Origin: Burkholderia ubonensis
GTDB lineage: Bacteria; Pseudomonadota; Gammaproteobacteria; Burkholderiales; Burkholderiaceae
Length of the DNA stretch: 64,000 nt
Direction of reading: 5' to 3'
Assembly (NCBI RefSeq): GCF_001718695.1
Contig: NZ_CP013421.1
Span: 186,001 to 250,000 of the forward strand
Both the position numbers and the translations under genes were made by a program. The notes below the pieces were generated by a model. That model saw only the letters and a list, made by a program, of their open reading frames with translations, had not been told where the DNA came from and ran no database searches. The first letter of the stretch is position 1, and every line of letters starts with the position of its first letter. This document shows, one piece after another, positions 26,268 to 35,389 of the stretch.

Positions 26268-27083
26268 ATGCGAGAGACGGGCGGCACGCGCAACGATGCG
26301 ACGCTGTTGATCGGCGAGCTGAAGCTCGCGGGCCGCCTCGACGCGCGGTTTTTCGCGCTGCTGGAGGCGATCGACAACACGGGTTCGATCAACCGTGCGG
26401 CGCGCGTCGCCGGTTACAGCTACAAGGGCGCGTGGCTGGTACTCGAGAGCGCGTCGAATCTCGCGAGCCAGCCGTTGTTCACGACGGAGACGGGAGGCAA
26501 GGGCGGCGGCGGTACACGGCTTACGCCGGTTGCACGGGAGTTGCTGTCTGCATGGCGGGTGCTGCAGGTGAGGACCCGACGGTTCCTGCGGGAACAGGAA
26601 GCATGGCTGGTTCAATCTCCGGCGCTGTCCGGACTACTCAGGAGAATCGCAGTGAAAACCACCGCTCGCAATCAGTTTTCGGGAACCATCGCCGCGGTCA
26701 GCGATGGACCGGTCACGACCCAGGTGACGTTGAAGATATCGGGCGATCAGGAGATCGTTGCGACGATGACCACGGCCGCGGCGAAGCGGCTCGAACTCAA
26801 GATAGGGCAGGACGCGATCGCGCTGATCAAGTCGTCGGCCGTCGTGCTGGTCGCCGATTTCGCCGGCTACGTGCTGTCCGCGCGCAACCAGTTCAGCGGG
26901 ACGATTTCGCGGATCGAGCGCGGCGCGACGACGTCGCTCGTCGTCGTGACGCTGGCGGGTGGTGTGAACGTGACGTCGAGCGTCACGAACGACGCGGTCG
27001 ATGCGTTGGGGCTTGTCGTGGGGCAGCCGGCGACGGCGGTGTTCAAGGCTTATTCGGTGATGGTGGCGGTGGCGGCGGCTTGA
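26268..27083 (+). CDS. modE: ModE, molybdate-responsive regulator with two Mop domains
   Basis: 271 residues. LysR-like N-terminal helix-turn-helix (RFFALLEAIDNTGSINRAARVAGYSYKG, ending GGKGGGGTRLTP), then two Mop repeats each beginning ARNQFSGTI (about 136-200 and 206-271). Binds molybdate and DNA. It starts 12 bp after modC, so it probably belongs to the mod operon; a candidate target lies at 22463-22490. Confidence 0.94.
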   Translation: MRETGGTRNDATLLIGELKLAGRLDARFFALLEAIDNTGSINRAARVAGYSYKGAWLVLESASNLASQPLFTTETGGKGGGGTRLTPVARELLSAWRVLQVRTRRFLREQEAWLVQSPALSGLLRRIAVKTTARNQFSGTIAAVSDGPVTTQVTLKISGDQEIVATMTTAAAKRLELKIGQDAIALIKSSAVVLVADFAGYVLSARNQFSGTISRIERGATTSLVVVTLAGGVNVTSSVTNDAVDALGLVVGQPATAVFKAYSVMVAVAAA

Positions 27084-27104
27084 GGCGTCATCGTGGTGAA
27101 GAGC

Positions 27105-27695
27105 TCCTTGCCGCCGGTCGTGCGGATGCAGGCGATCGCTACGCAACTCACGCTGCCGACCACGGCCTTCGTGATCGAACGGTAGCCGGGCGACCACGCA
27201 ATACGCTGGTTCACGCCGGGCGCCGAGCTGAACATCTGCGGTCACGCCACCATCGCGACGATGGGGTATCTGTACGATGTCGAGCAGGTTCGGGCAAGCG
27301 GTCCGCTGTGCTTTCATACCCATTGCGGACCGCTGCATACATACGAAGCCCGCCGCGCTGCCGCCGTGCCTCCACGCGGCGCCGGGTGCGACGATCGACC
27401 ATTTCGCGGGCGCGGTCGACGACTTTCTGGTGCTGCTGATTCGGAGGAAACGGTAAGCGGGTTCACGCCCGACTTCGACGCGCTGAAGACCTTCGACTGC
27501 CGCGGCCATGTAGTCACGGCGCCCAGCCGGCGCACCGGCGTCGATTTTGTGTCCCGTTCCTTCTTTCCCGCGCTCGGGGTGAACGAGGCTCAGGTATGCG
27601 TGTCGGCCCATTGCAAACTGGCGCCGTTCTGGCCCGGGCGTCTGGGGCGGCGTCGCTTGTCGGCGCTGCAGGGTCCCCGCGCGGCGGCCGCCTGA
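27105..27695 (+). pseudogene. Decayed PhzF-family isomerase/epimerase gene
   Basis: Recognisable PhzF pieces occur in order: MQAIATQLTLPTTAFVIER (27126 on), an in-frame TAG at 27183-27185, IRWFTPGAELNICGHATIAT, then a frame change giving GATIDHFAGAVDDFLVLL, a return to the first frame, and TPDFDALKTFDCRGHVVTA with DFVSRSFFPALGVNEAQVCVSAH near the end. The first 40-50 residues are missing. At least one stop and two frameshifts make it non-functional. Confidence 0.75.
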
Positions 27696-27798
27696 TCGTT
27701 GAGGACGCGGAAGACCGCGTGCGCGTCGCGGGCACTGCAGTCGTGCGGGCGCGGCTGACCCGATAGAATGGTCAGCCGCCCGCGAGCAAGGACACAAG

Positions 27799-28365
27799 AT
27801 GAAGAAAAAGCGCCTGCAGCTGAATGTCGTCAACGTCGAAGATGTCGAGGCGGTCGATCACATGGAAGGGACGCACTGGGGCGGGTCTTACAAACCACTT
27901 ACGCCTGTGCTCGACACGGTTCCCGGCAGAATCGGCGTGAATCTTTCACGCGTGCCGCCCGGCCGCACTGCCTGTCCGTTTCACACCCATGCGCGCGAGG
28001 ACGAGGTCTTCTTCGTGCTGTCCGGACGCGGGGTGTTCCGCTATGGCGATACGCTGCGCGAAATCGGTCCCGGCGATTGCATCTCGTGCCCGGCAAGCAG
28101 CGGCATCGGACACCAGCTGGCGAATCCGTTCGACGAGGATCTGGTCTACCTGGCCATGGGGTTGAACGATCCGCACGAGGTCTGCACCTATCCCGACAGC
28201 GGCAAGGTGATGATCCGCAGCCTTAAGACGGTTGGCCGGATCGACACGGCGGATTACATGGACGGCGAAGCGAACATGCCGCAGATCTTCGCGATGCACA
28301 CGACAGCCGGTCCCGCACCGAGGAAGCGCAAGTCGTCCGGCAGACAGAAAAGCAAAAAGGCCTGA
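27799..28365 (+). CDS. Cupin-domain protein
   Basis: 188 residues. The cupin metal motifs are PFHTHAREDEVFFVLSGRGVF (HTH-x5-E) and, in motif 2, GIGHQLANPFDEDLVYLAMG. A Lys/Arg-rich tail (PRKRKSSGRQKSKKA) ends the protein. Substrate unknown; such stand-alone cupins are often sugar- or anion-binding enzymes. It stands alone between the phzF remnant and the toxin-antitoxin pair. Confidence 0.8.
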   Translation: MKKKRLQLNVVNVEDVEAVDHMEGTHWGGSYKPLTPVLDTVPGRIGVNLSRVPPGRTACPFHTHAREDEVFFVLSGRGVFRYGDTLREIGPGDCISCPASSGIGHQLANPFDEDLVYLAMGLNDPHEVCTYPDSGKVMIRSLKTVGRIDTADYMDGEANMPQIFAMHTTAGPAPRKRKSSGRQKSKKA

Positions 28366-28532
28366 CGAATCGGTGGGGTGGCGGGCGCCGCCGCACAGGG
28401 GGGCGCATCCGGGGATATCGGATCCGCAATACGAAATGAAGGCGTCGTTGAATTTCCGGTGTCGGACCGCACGACGGAGCCTATCCGAATCTTTGTGTGC
28501 GAGGCATAAACCGGCGACCAAGGAGCCACTTT

Positions 28533-28676
28533 ATGCCACGCAAACGCAAGGAAGAAGTGACGATTGAACCGGGCAAGGGCTTGAACCTGGACCCGGAACT
28601 GATCAGACAACTGGTACCCGGAACGCTGGATCGGGAGACGCTGCCCCAAGCGCCGTTTCACGGGAGTATGCATTGA
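28533..28676 (+). CDS. Small frame, possible truncated transposase start
   Basis: 47 codons, MPRKRKEEVTIEPGKGLNLD then PELIRQLVPGTLDRETLPQ, with a strong Shine-Dalgarno (AAGGAGCC). The beginning is reminiscent of IS256-type transposase N-termini, but there is too little to be sure. It ends within 100 bp of the toxin-antitoxin promoter. Confidence 0.35.
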   Translation: MPRKRKEEVTIEPGKGLNLDPELIRQLVPGTLDRETLPQAPFHGSMH

Positions 28677-28706
28677 CCGGCGCCGGCTTCGATACTCGCG
28701 AATGCC

Positions 28707-28756
28707 CCCGGCAATTTTCCGTACAATTTGACGAGCCCGGCAAATTTCCGTACAGT
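28707..28756 (+). promoter_or_regulatory. Promoter with 19-bp direct-repeat operator of the DUF1778/GNAT pair
   Basis: CCCGGCAATTTTCCGTACA (28707-28725) is repeated at 28736-28754 with one mismatch, an offset of 29 bp. TTGACG (28728-28733) and TACAGT (28751-28756) are 17 bp apart and form a good sigma70 promoter embedded in the repeats, suggesting autoregulation by the antitoxin. AAGGAGG precedes the ATG. Confidence 0.7.
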
Positions 28757-28777
28757 AGCGCAAGGAGGTAACACCTT

Positions 28778-29047
28778 ATGGCTACTACTCGCTTTGAAGC
28801 ACGCGTCGAGACCGACGTGCTGGCGGTGATCCGCCGGGCCGCCGAGATCCAGGGGCGCACGATGTCGGACTTCGTCGTGTCCGCTGCGCGCGAAGCCGCG
28901 CAACGCGCCATTTCCGACGCGGACTTGATTGGTCTGTCGGTGGCGGATTCGGAGCGCTTCGCCGCGGCGATTCTATCGCCCGCCAAGCCCACGGACGCCT
29001 TGCAGCGGGCGCTCGGTCGTCACGACCAGTTGCTGCGTAATGAATGA
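28778..29047 (+). CDS. DUF1778 (TacA-type) antitoxin
   Basis: 89 residues. Ribbon-helix-helix N-terminus (TTRFEARVETDVLAVIRRAAEIQGRTMSDFV) and a C-terminal toxin-binding tail with SERFAAAILSPAKPTDALQRAL. Represses its promoter and neutralises the adjacent acetyltransferase. Its stop overlaps the toxin start (ATGA at 29044-29047). Confidence 0.88.
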   Translation: MATTRFEARVETDVLAVIRRAAEIQGRTMSDFVVSAAREAAQRAISDADLIGLSVADSERFAAAILSPAKPTDALQRALGRHDQLLRNE

Positions 29048-29532
29048 CCGGTCCGCAGCTCACGGTGGCCGTGCTCGACGCAGCCCATGATCGAACCGGT
29101 TTTGAATGTGGCACGCCGGCGCTTGACCGCTACTTGCGCGAAACGGTGACGCAGGAGGTTCGCCGTCGCGTCGCCGCGTGCTTTGTGATGCTTGACGGCA
29201 ATTTCGTTGCTGGCTATTACACGCTGTCAGCCGCCAGCGTCGCGTTGGCCGATTTGCCCCATGAGGTAGCGCGCAAGCTGCCGCGCTATCCCGCGATCCC
29301 GGCGGTGCGCATGGGGCGACTGGCCGTTGATCGCCGGTATAGGGGCCGGGGCCTGGGTGCCGCTTTGCTGGTCAATGCGCTCCGGCGCGCGACCAGCTCG
29401 GAAATCCCGGCCGTCGCGTTGACCGTCGACGCGAAGGACGAGGGCGCCGCGGCGTTCTATGGCCACTTCGGCTTCCATCCCCTCACGCACGACCCGTTGG
29501 CATTGTTTTTGCCGTTGGCGACGGTCAAGTAG
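29044..29532 (+). CDS. GNAT toxin (TacT/AtaT-type tRNA acetyltransferase)
   Basis: 162 residues. FECGTPALDRYLRETVTQE is the toxin-class N-terminus; the acetyl-CoA loop is VDRRYRGRGLGAALL; AAAFYGHFGFHPL contains the conserved Tyr. TacT-like enzymes acetylate the amino group of charged tRNA and block translation; here the activity is inferred from family and pairing with DUF1778. Confidence 0.88.
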   Translation: MTGPQLTVAVLDAAHDRTGFECGTPALDRYLRETVTQEVRRRVAACFVMLDGNFVAGYYTLSAASVALADLPHEVARKLPRYPAIPAVRMGRLAVDRRYRGRGLGAALLVNALRRATSSEIPAVALTVDAKDEGAAAFYGHFGFHPLTHDPLALFLPLATVK

Positions 29533-29541
29533 GGTAGAGCA

Positions 29542-29709
29542 TTGAATCTGCCGCGACGTGAGCTTGTCCAGCTTATTCTCGAGATAAGCGGAGGGCTGAC
29601 TGGCGCCATATCTACGATCCTCAACGAAGCACCAGAGTGGGCGATCAGGAACGGTGACGAGTGCATCGATATCGCTCGCCTTGCACGAGTTGCCCGCGCG
29701 CATGTTTGA
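29542..29709 (+). pseudogene. TniB-like transposition ATPase, C-terminal remnant
   Basis: 55 codons without a start: RRELVQLILEISGGLTGAIS then TILNEAPEWAIRNGDECIDI resembles the tail of TniB/TnsC-family AAA ATPases, ending in TGA 8 codons before the TniQ remnant begins. Together they recall a tniB-tniQ junction. Confidence 0.5.
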
Positions 29710-29719
29710 CACCCCCTGA

Positions 29720-30230
29720 CCGTGGCCCATCGCACCTCGGCCCTTCCTGGAAGAGGCGTTTGGTAGCTGGTTGGGTCGAATCGCGGCGCGGTATCAGACG
29801 AGCGTGGACTTGATCTGGGAATCGGGCGCAGGCGTAGCGATGCCTAGCCTGACCAAGGCCGGCTGGATCCTCGTTCCCCCCAGTTCCATCCCCAACCCTG
29901 AGCCGTCTATCTCGCGTAGCGCGGCTCAACGACGGCATTCTGAGCATGATCCAGACGCCGCATGCGTGGGTCTTCAGCCGGAAGTACTTGGTGTATTGCT
30001 TCAGATGTCTTGTTCTGAACGACGCCGATGTCACTGCATCACGGTGGAAGAGGGAGTGGCTCGATCCGTCAGCCGAGTACTGCCGGATGCACCACAGCCT
30101 GCTCAAGACTGTTCCGCAATCGATTTTTGCCAGAGCTCCGAATTTCGATGCCGCGCTGCTGGCGATATCACGTTATCGATGCCCACGCAAAAAGGAACCG
30201 TCACGCAGCTTTGGACCTGCGCCTTGTTGA
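29720..30230 (+). pseudogene. TniQ-family gene remnant
   Basis: The first frame reads PRPFLEEAFGSWLGRIAARY, the TniQ N-terminus; after about 29890 the homology continues in another frame with YLVYCFRCLVLNDADVTASR and WKREWLDPSAEYCRMHHSLL, the TniQ zinc-finger pattern (CFRC ... CRMH). The frameshift and missing C-terminal zinc ligands indicate decay. TniQ selects targets for Tn7/Tn5053-type elements. Confidence 0.7.
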
Positions 30231-30455
30231 CGCGCCTTCTTCGATTCTCGCCTGTACACGCTTGCCGGAATCCACCACTGTCGAATCATGTGTCACCTGA
30301 TAGCGCACAATCATGCCTTCCACAGAATAATTTCATTCAGCGCCCGCGCCCTAACGGGCCGGTTCGGCGTCTCCGCAATCCGTCGACGATCTCCTTCACG
30401 ATCAGCTTCAATGTGTGCGTTGATTCTATGCACCAAGGATGGATGCGACTTTCAA

Positions 30456-30480
30456 TAGTGTCAAAGTCTGGTTTACGATA
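30456..30480 (+). promoter_or_regulatory. CynR-type promoter segment, copy A
   Basis: ATAGTGTC-AAAGTCTGG-TTTACGAT is 21/25 identical to 34413-34437, which lies between cynT and a decayed cynR. The position just upstream of the intact LysR gene suggests an autoregulatory binding site. Confidence 0.6.
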
Positions 30481-30511
30481 GAGTCGATAGGAATGGCCAA
30501 TAGATGAGGGG

Positions 30512-31405
30512 ATGCCCGTGCTGCTCCGTCACATCCGTTACTTCCTTGCAGTGGCAGAACAGCAGAATTTCACGCGCGCTGCCGAGGCACTTCACGTATC
30601 GCAGCCGACCTTATCGCAGCAGATCCGGCAGCTCGAGGACACCTTGGGAACACCGCTGTTCGACCGTTCCGGTAGAACCGTTCACCTGACCGACGCGGGA
30701 GAAGCGTGGATGCGTTACGCCAAACTCGCGCTGCAGGACCTTGACGCAGGGGTGAGGGCGATACACGACGTGGCGGAGCTGAGCAGGGGTAGCCTGCGTT
30801 TCGCAGTAACGCCGACCTATACGGCATCCTTGGTCGGGCCGCTCGTCGATGAGTTCCATCAGCTGCATCCTGGCATCAGAATCGATATTCGCGAACTCAC
30901 GCAGGACCAGATGGAGGCGCAGCTTGCGGACGACAAGCTCGATATCGGTGTGGCATTCCATCCGGCCTTTTCGGCCGACATAGAAAGCCAATCGCTTTTC
31001 GAGGAGACACTGAGCTTGGTAGTCGGCCACAGCCACCCGCGTGCGTCGCGCCGCAAGGCACTCGCGGGGCGTGACTTTGGCAAGGAACCGTTGGTCTTGC
31101 TGAACGACACGTTCGCGACGCGCCGGTTCATCGATGAGCATTTCGCGCGTCACGCGATTCGACCGCTTGTCGCAATCGAAGTGGACACCATCGGTGCAAT
31201 CGTTGAGATCGTGCGTCGCGGGCAGCTGGCGACGGTTCTCCCTGATCACATCGCACGCGTGCAAGAGGGCCTGCATCCCGTGCCGCTCGATCCACCTCTG
31301 CCGACGCGCACGGCCGCCGTTTTAGAGCGCAAGGGTGGGTATCGCACCGCAGCAAGCAGGGCGTTCTTAAAGCTGCTCACTGATCGGTTCGGGAAGTCGA
31401 CCTGA
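30512..31405 (+). CDS. cynR: CynR-like LysR-family regulator
   Basis: 297 residues. HTH: LRHIRYFLAVAEQQNFTRAA then EALHVSQPTLSQQIRQLED; the effector domain begins GSLRFAVTPTYTASLVGPLV. Best fit is CynR, the cyanate-responsive activator. It is not adjacent to cynTS (33142-34345) but is the only intact copy, since the cynR next to cynT is broken; it may regulate the operon from here. The sequence before it is a partial duplicate of the cyn control region. Confidence 0.75.
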   Translation: MPVLLRHIRYFLAVAEQQNFTRAAEALHVSQPTLSQQIRQLEDTLGTPLFDRSGRTVHLTDAGEAWMRYAKLALQDLDAGVRAIHDVAELSRGSLRFAVTPTYTASLVGPLVDEFHQLHPGIRIDIRELTQDQMEAQLADDKLDIGVAFHPAFSADIESQSLFEETLSLVVGHSHPRASRRKALAGRDFGKEPLVLLNDTFATRRFIDEHFARHAIRPLVAIEVDTIGAIVEIVRRGQLATVLPDHIARVQEGLHPVPLDPPLPTRTAAVLERKGGYRTAASRAFLKLLTDRFGKST

Positions 31406-31827
31406 CCTTCTCCGACATCGACGGTGTCGAGTAGTTGAGAGACTTGCATCGGAGCTGATGCAGCGTGAGCGGATTTGCCTACGCCAGCGGTTTTTGCCGA
31501 GATCATCGACAGGAAACCCGCTTTTGATGACCCGTCGCGGCCTCGGTAACGATCCAACATTTCAGTGGCGAGCGGCCTCGCCGCCGCTGCGTTAGCATGC
31601 GCGTCGATCGCGACACCTTCATCGCAGGGCGCTTAGCCAAACCGTCAACCGCGTGCTTGATGGCTGTAGATTCGGCCGCGTCAGCAAATCCGACGTGGGC
31701 TCTGGTTGAAGAATTATTCACCATCGGATTCGCCGTGATCGTTGCCGCATTGAGTGCTGCAACTGACGATCCACTGGACAGAGACACATCGAGGCGACTC
31801 GCTTCGCCGCAGCCGCTTGGTCTGGCG
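31406..31827. other. Gap without a recognisable gene
   Basis: 422 bp. Both strands have open stretches of about 95-130 codons, but none has family resemblance or a convincing ribosome-binding site. I see no terminator or repeat beyond short dyads. Possibly remains of older genes. Confidence 0.4.
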
Positions 31828-32085
31828 TCACGAGCCGTGGAAGACCGTGTCGTCCAGGCGTTGCAGAGTACCGTCCTGCCCGGCCTTGATCATGTCGTTG
31901 ATCACCTCGCCGCGGGTCATTGCGCGCTGAGCTTCCGGCGCTGCATTCCGCTGAATCAACGGCGCAGCAGAGTGGTAACCCGGTGAAGCCGCTTCTGCGG
32001 AAGATGCAGCAAGCGCGGTCGTGGTGGAAGCAGCCAGCGTGAGTGCCGACACGACGTAAGAAATGTGACGGATTCTCTTGTTCAT
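31828..32085 (-). CDS. DUF4148 secreted small protein
   Basis: 85 residues. Signal peptide VVSALTLAASTTTALA, then the DUF4148 pattern MTRGEVINDMIKAGQDGTLQRLDDT. This family is abundant in Burkholderia and relatives; function unknown, periplasmic or secreted. AAGGAAA lies before the ATG. It is isolated. Confidence 0.82.
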   Translation of the reverse strand: MNKRIRHISYVVSALTLAASTTTALAASSAEAASPGYHSAAPLIQRNAAPEAQRAMTRGEVINDMIKAGQDGTLQRLDDTVFHGS

Positions 32086-32516
32086 GATGTTTCCATTTCC
32101 TTGTTTCGATATAAGGTAAGTTTTACTAATGGTAGTGCTGTCGCGGCTCGAAGACTCTGCTAACAGTGACCATAGATTCAGCTAGCGGGCAAACCAGCGC
32201 CGCCGCCGTTAGAAAACCCTGAGACCGACGGTCTCCTCGTCTCCGCACGCGATGCGCTCGCGTAACAGACGGGGGATGTCCGTGCGAAGGTTTTGCTATT
32301 GCGCCTTCATGTCGGATGTGGTTCACGAGGCAGCGGATCACTTCCTCAGCTAGGCCTTCGTCGGCCCGAAGTGGCGGAGCCACCAGACGAGATTCGCGCA
32401 CCACTCGACACAACCAGTAGTACCGGCGAACTTCAACACACGCCCAACGATCCATTGTGCTTCGCCACGAGATTGTTGGGCGCGAACCTCTCATTGCGGC
32501 TCTAACGCGCCGGGCG
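32086..32516. other. Gap without a recognisable gene
   Basis: 431 bp between the DUF4148 gene and the DUF1348 gene. The right side of the DUF4148 promoter (TATATCG, AT-rich) is included. A 122-codon minus-strand frame (32126-32494) shows no homology I recognise. Confidence 0.4.
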
Positions 32517-32996
32517 TCAAAGTCCCAACTCGCTCAGTCCCGGATGATCGTCCGGCCGACGGCCCAAGGGCCAGTGATACTTGCGCTCGGACTCTTTGAT
32601 CGGCATGTCGTTGATACATGCATAGCGGTGTTGCATGAGGCCGTCCTCGCCGAACTCCCAGTTCTCGTTGCCGTAGGAGCGGAACCAGTTGCCCGAGTCG
32701 TCATGCCATTCGTAGGCGTAGCGCACGGCAATGCGATTGCCGCCGAATGCCCACAGCTCCTTGATCAGACGATACTCGTGCTCCTTCTTCCATTTGCGCT
32801 CGAGAAACGCCTGCGCTTCCGTGCGATTGTTCGCGAACTCTGCACGATTGCGCCATTTCGTGTCGAGCGAATAGGCGAGCGCGACCTTAGCGGCGTCGCG
32901 CGAATTCCAACCGTCTTCTGCGAGACGAACTTTCTCGATGGCCGACTCCAGCGTGAACGGCGGAAGCGGCGGACGAACTGCTGCGGATGAGGTCAT
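32517..32996 (-). CDS. DUF1348 protein (NTF2/SnoaL-like fold)
   Basis: 159 residues from ATG 32996, chosen because AAGGAGATCCGAA lies just before it and the family starts [20 protein letters not shown]. Conserved DUF1348 blocks: [60 protein letters not shown]. The frame stays open upstream to 33137 and encodes a Tat/lipoprotein-like signal ([22 protein letters not shown]), probably a remnant. It follows cynS by about 145 bp and may ride on that transcript. Confidence 0.75.
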   Translation of the reverse strand: MTSSAAVRPPLPPFTLESAIEKVRLAEDGWNSRDAAKVALAYSLDTKWRNRAEFANNRTEAQAFLERKWKKEHEYRLIKELWAFGGNRIAVRYAYEWHDDSGNWFRSYGNENWEFGEDGLMQHRYACINDMPIKESERKYHWPLGRRPDDHPGLSELGL

Positions 32997-33141
32997 TTCG
33001 GATCTCCTTGTGGGGGACAGCGCGTTGTTGGTGCTCGACGTGGAGCGCGGCCCCGTCATCGTGCAACCCGAGAGGGCAAGGCCGCCCGAAGCAAGCGCGG
33101 CACCGGTGCTTAGTAAGAACTTTCGTCTTTGCATCATGGGT

Positions 33142-33612
33142 TCAGAACGGCTTGGTCGGCAGGTACTTGCCGTCCAGCGTGATGACGGCGCGCGAGCCGC
33201 CTTCCGGATCGTCGACCTTCTTCACGTCGAGCTTGAAGTTGATCGCGCTGATGATCCCGTCGCCGAACTTCTCGTGAACCAGGGCCTTAAGGGTCGTGCC
33301 GTAGACCTGCAGGATCTCGTAGAAGCGGTACATGGTCGGGTCGGTCGGCACGCCCCCCGGAGTGCTGCCGCGCACGGGAATGGTTTGCAGCAGGCGCACA
33401 GCGTCGTCGTCGAGCCCGAGGCGTTCGGCGACGAGCTTCGCCGCATTCTCCGGCAACGCATGCTGACCGAGCAGCGCGGCCGTCGTGTATGCGAGGCTCA
33501 GGCCCGTGCCTTCGTTGATGGCTTCGAACGTGAGGTTCTTACGCACTTTCGCGTCGACGATCGTTTCGGTCAAAGCTTCGCGCGCGTTCGGTGTGACTTG
33601 CGATTGGGTCAT
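33142..33612 (-). CDS. cynS: CynS, cyanate hydratase (cyanase)
   Basis: 156 residues, the normal length. Helical N-terminus ([20 protein letters not shown]) and the catalytic C-terminal domain with [20 protein letters not shown] and [20 protein letters not shown] containing the family Arg, Glu and Ser. Converts cyanate plus bicarbonate to ammonia and CO2. GGAG lies before the ATG. Second gene of the cynTS operon, 61 bp after cynT. Confidence 0.96.
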   Translation of the reverse strand: MTQSQVTPNAREALTETIVDAKVRKNLTFEAINEGTGLSLAYTTAALLGQHALPENAAKLVAERLGLDDDAVRLLQTIPVRGSTPGGVPTDPTMYRFYEILQVYGTTLKALVHEKFGDGIISAINFKLDVKKVDDPEGGSRAVITLDGKYLPTKPF

Positions 33613-33673
33613 GATGTTGCTCCTTGAGAAAATCAACCTGGTGAGATCGGCAGTCGGTTTGACGAGCCGGGAA

Positions 33674-34345
33674 TCAGAGCGCAGCCACGCACTCGGCGGG
33701 CGTCGCGGTGACATCGGGATGCGCGGCGAGCGGCACGAACTGGCGAGTCGCGGCGTCGAGCGCGTCGATCGAGCCGGATTCGATTTCGTAGACCCATCCG
33801 TGCAAATTGAGGCGGCCTTGTGCGAGTCCCAGTGCAACGGAGGGATGGGTCTTGAGGTTGTCGAGCTGCGCAATGACGTTCTCGCGCACCATCGAGTCGA
33901 CGCGCTCGCGTTCGCCTGCATGTTCACGCGCCTGGTTGACGAGCTTCGCCGAGTCGGCGTAGCGCAGCCAGTTCGCGACGGCGGGCATATGGTCGAGGCA
34001 CTTGCACGTTGCGACGGCCGTCATCGCGCCGCAGTCCGAGTGGCCGCAGATCACCACATCCGTCACGCCAAGCGCGGCCACTGCATATTCGACGGTTGCC
34101 GACACACCGCCCGGCTCGGGACCGAACGAAGGCACGATGTTGCCGGCGTTACGGATCACGAACAGGTCGCCCGGTTCGCGCTGAGTGACCAGTTCGGGAA
34201 CCATGCGGCTATCGGAACAGGAAATGAACAGGGTGCGCGGCGTCTGGCTGGTGGCCAGCTTGCGGAACAACTCCCTGCGAGCGGGCATGATGTCCCGTTG
34301 AAATTTCAGAAAACCGTCGATGATCTCTTGCATGGTCAGCTCCAT
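33674..34345 (-). CDS. cynT: CynT, beta-class carbonic anhydrase
   Basis: 223 residues. Zinc ligands in [12 protein letters not shown] (C and D) and [11 protein letters not shown] (H and C). Supplies bicarbonate to cyanase and prevents its depletion. Length and position before cynS are typical of CynT. The upstream gap holds a CynR-type control region and a broken cynR. Confidence 0.94.
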   Translation of the reverse strand: MELTMQEIIDGFLKFQRDIMPARRELFRKLATSQTPRTLFISCSDSRMVPELVTQREPGDLFVIRNAGNIVPSFGPEPGGVSATVEYAVAALGVTDVVICGHSDCGAMTAVATCKCLDHMPAVANWLRYADSAKLVNQAREHAGERERVDSMVRENVIAQLDNLKTHPSVALGLAQGRLNLHGWVYEIESGSIDALDAATRQFVPLAAHPDVTATPAECVAAL

Positions 34346-34412
34346 TCAGTCTGGCGTTCGTCGCCGCGTCGGTCAGTGCGATGCGTTGAACAGAGAATGG
34401 ACCTGTTTAATC

Positions 34413-34617
34413 ATAGTGTCCAAGACGGGTTTATGATGCCAACCATAGGCAAGACCAATTGTTCTCGGGTGCGAGGAAATTCGCCATGCTGTTGTGGGCT
34501 ATCCGTTACTTCCTAGCCGTCCCGGAACACCGCTATTTCACGTGCGCCGCCGAGGCACTGCACGTTTCGTAGCTCCCGCGGTCGGAGCAGATACGTCAAC
34601 TGGAAGCCACGCGGCGC
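34413..34617 (+). pseudogene. Decayed cynR with its control region, copy B
   Basis: From ATG 34486 the frame reads LLWAIRYFLAVPEHRYFTCA then AEALHVS, stops at TAG 34570-34572 and continues as RSEQIRQLEATRR, all parallel to the intact regulator at 30512-31405. Homology ends near 34617. The segment 34413-34437 before it matches 30456-30480 at 21 of 25 bases. The divergent layout with cynT is the classical CynR arrangement. Confidence 0.8.
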
Positions 34618-34734
34618 ACTAAGCGAACTGCTGAGTGGATTCAGCATCGCTGCGCGTGCCGCTGACGCGACGCGTCTGAAAGGCCCGCCGCGAAGCGAAG
34701 ACTTCCCGCGCACGCCGCGAGGTGTTTTTACCAG

Positions 34735-35225
34735 GTTGTTGAATTCGACGGGCACCGGCTCGATATCCGGCCCAAAGGTCGTGATGCTCGATCAGCCCGG
34801 TTTTGCCCGAGAGTTCGAAATCAAATCGAACCCGTTTGGCTGCTGGTAATCATTGACGTATGCACACGCGCCGTGCTCGGGCATCATCTCGTTCCAGCTC
34901 GCGAATAGAGTCGATACGAAGTCATCAAAGCGATCGAATGAGCGCTCGAGACGGATCCTTCACGATTTGCGCGCTCCGCTACGGCCCCATGGTTAGGTAC
35001 CGGTCTCACGCATGCAGGAAGTGGTGTACGTGATGTGGGAGCACATCAAGCGTCGACAACGCGAAGGCGAAGCTCCCCACCGAGACGCTGGGTGCTTTAT
35101 ACGAGTTCGTTGGCTGTCGGATCGCGGCCAAACCGGAGTACAGTCCGGATGCGCATCCTTACATCGAGCGGTTCTTTGGCACGATCGCCGCTCAGTTGTC
35201 CCCGCGCTATCCCGGGGCGCCAATT
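34735..35225 (+). pseudogene. TnsB/TniA-like DDE transposase remnant
   Basis: In shifting frames the sequence encodes VVEFDGHRLDIRPK, KVVMLDQPGFAREFEI, LLVIIDVCTRAVLGHHLVPA, SRYEVIKAIE, VDNAKAKLPTETLGALYEF and PYIERFFGTIAAQLSPRYPG. These are catalytic-core blocks of Mu/TnsB-type integrases, including the catalytic D of FDGH-IIDV and D of DNAKA, and the IERFFGT motif. Stops and at least three frame changes show decay. It probably belonged with the TniB and TniQ remnants at 29.5-30.2 kb. Confidence 0.78.
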
Positions 35226-35389
35226 TGTCGGGCAAGATGATCTGTTCGCGGCGTTTAGTCCGGTCAGGATGTCGGTACCGGTCAGGTGCCACGGGGCAGC
35301 GAGCCGGTATGGATGCGACCCACGAATCGTAGGGGCGGCCGCCCTCGTCCCGCGCCGACGCTCATTTGTCTTCGAGGCGGTATCGGTCG

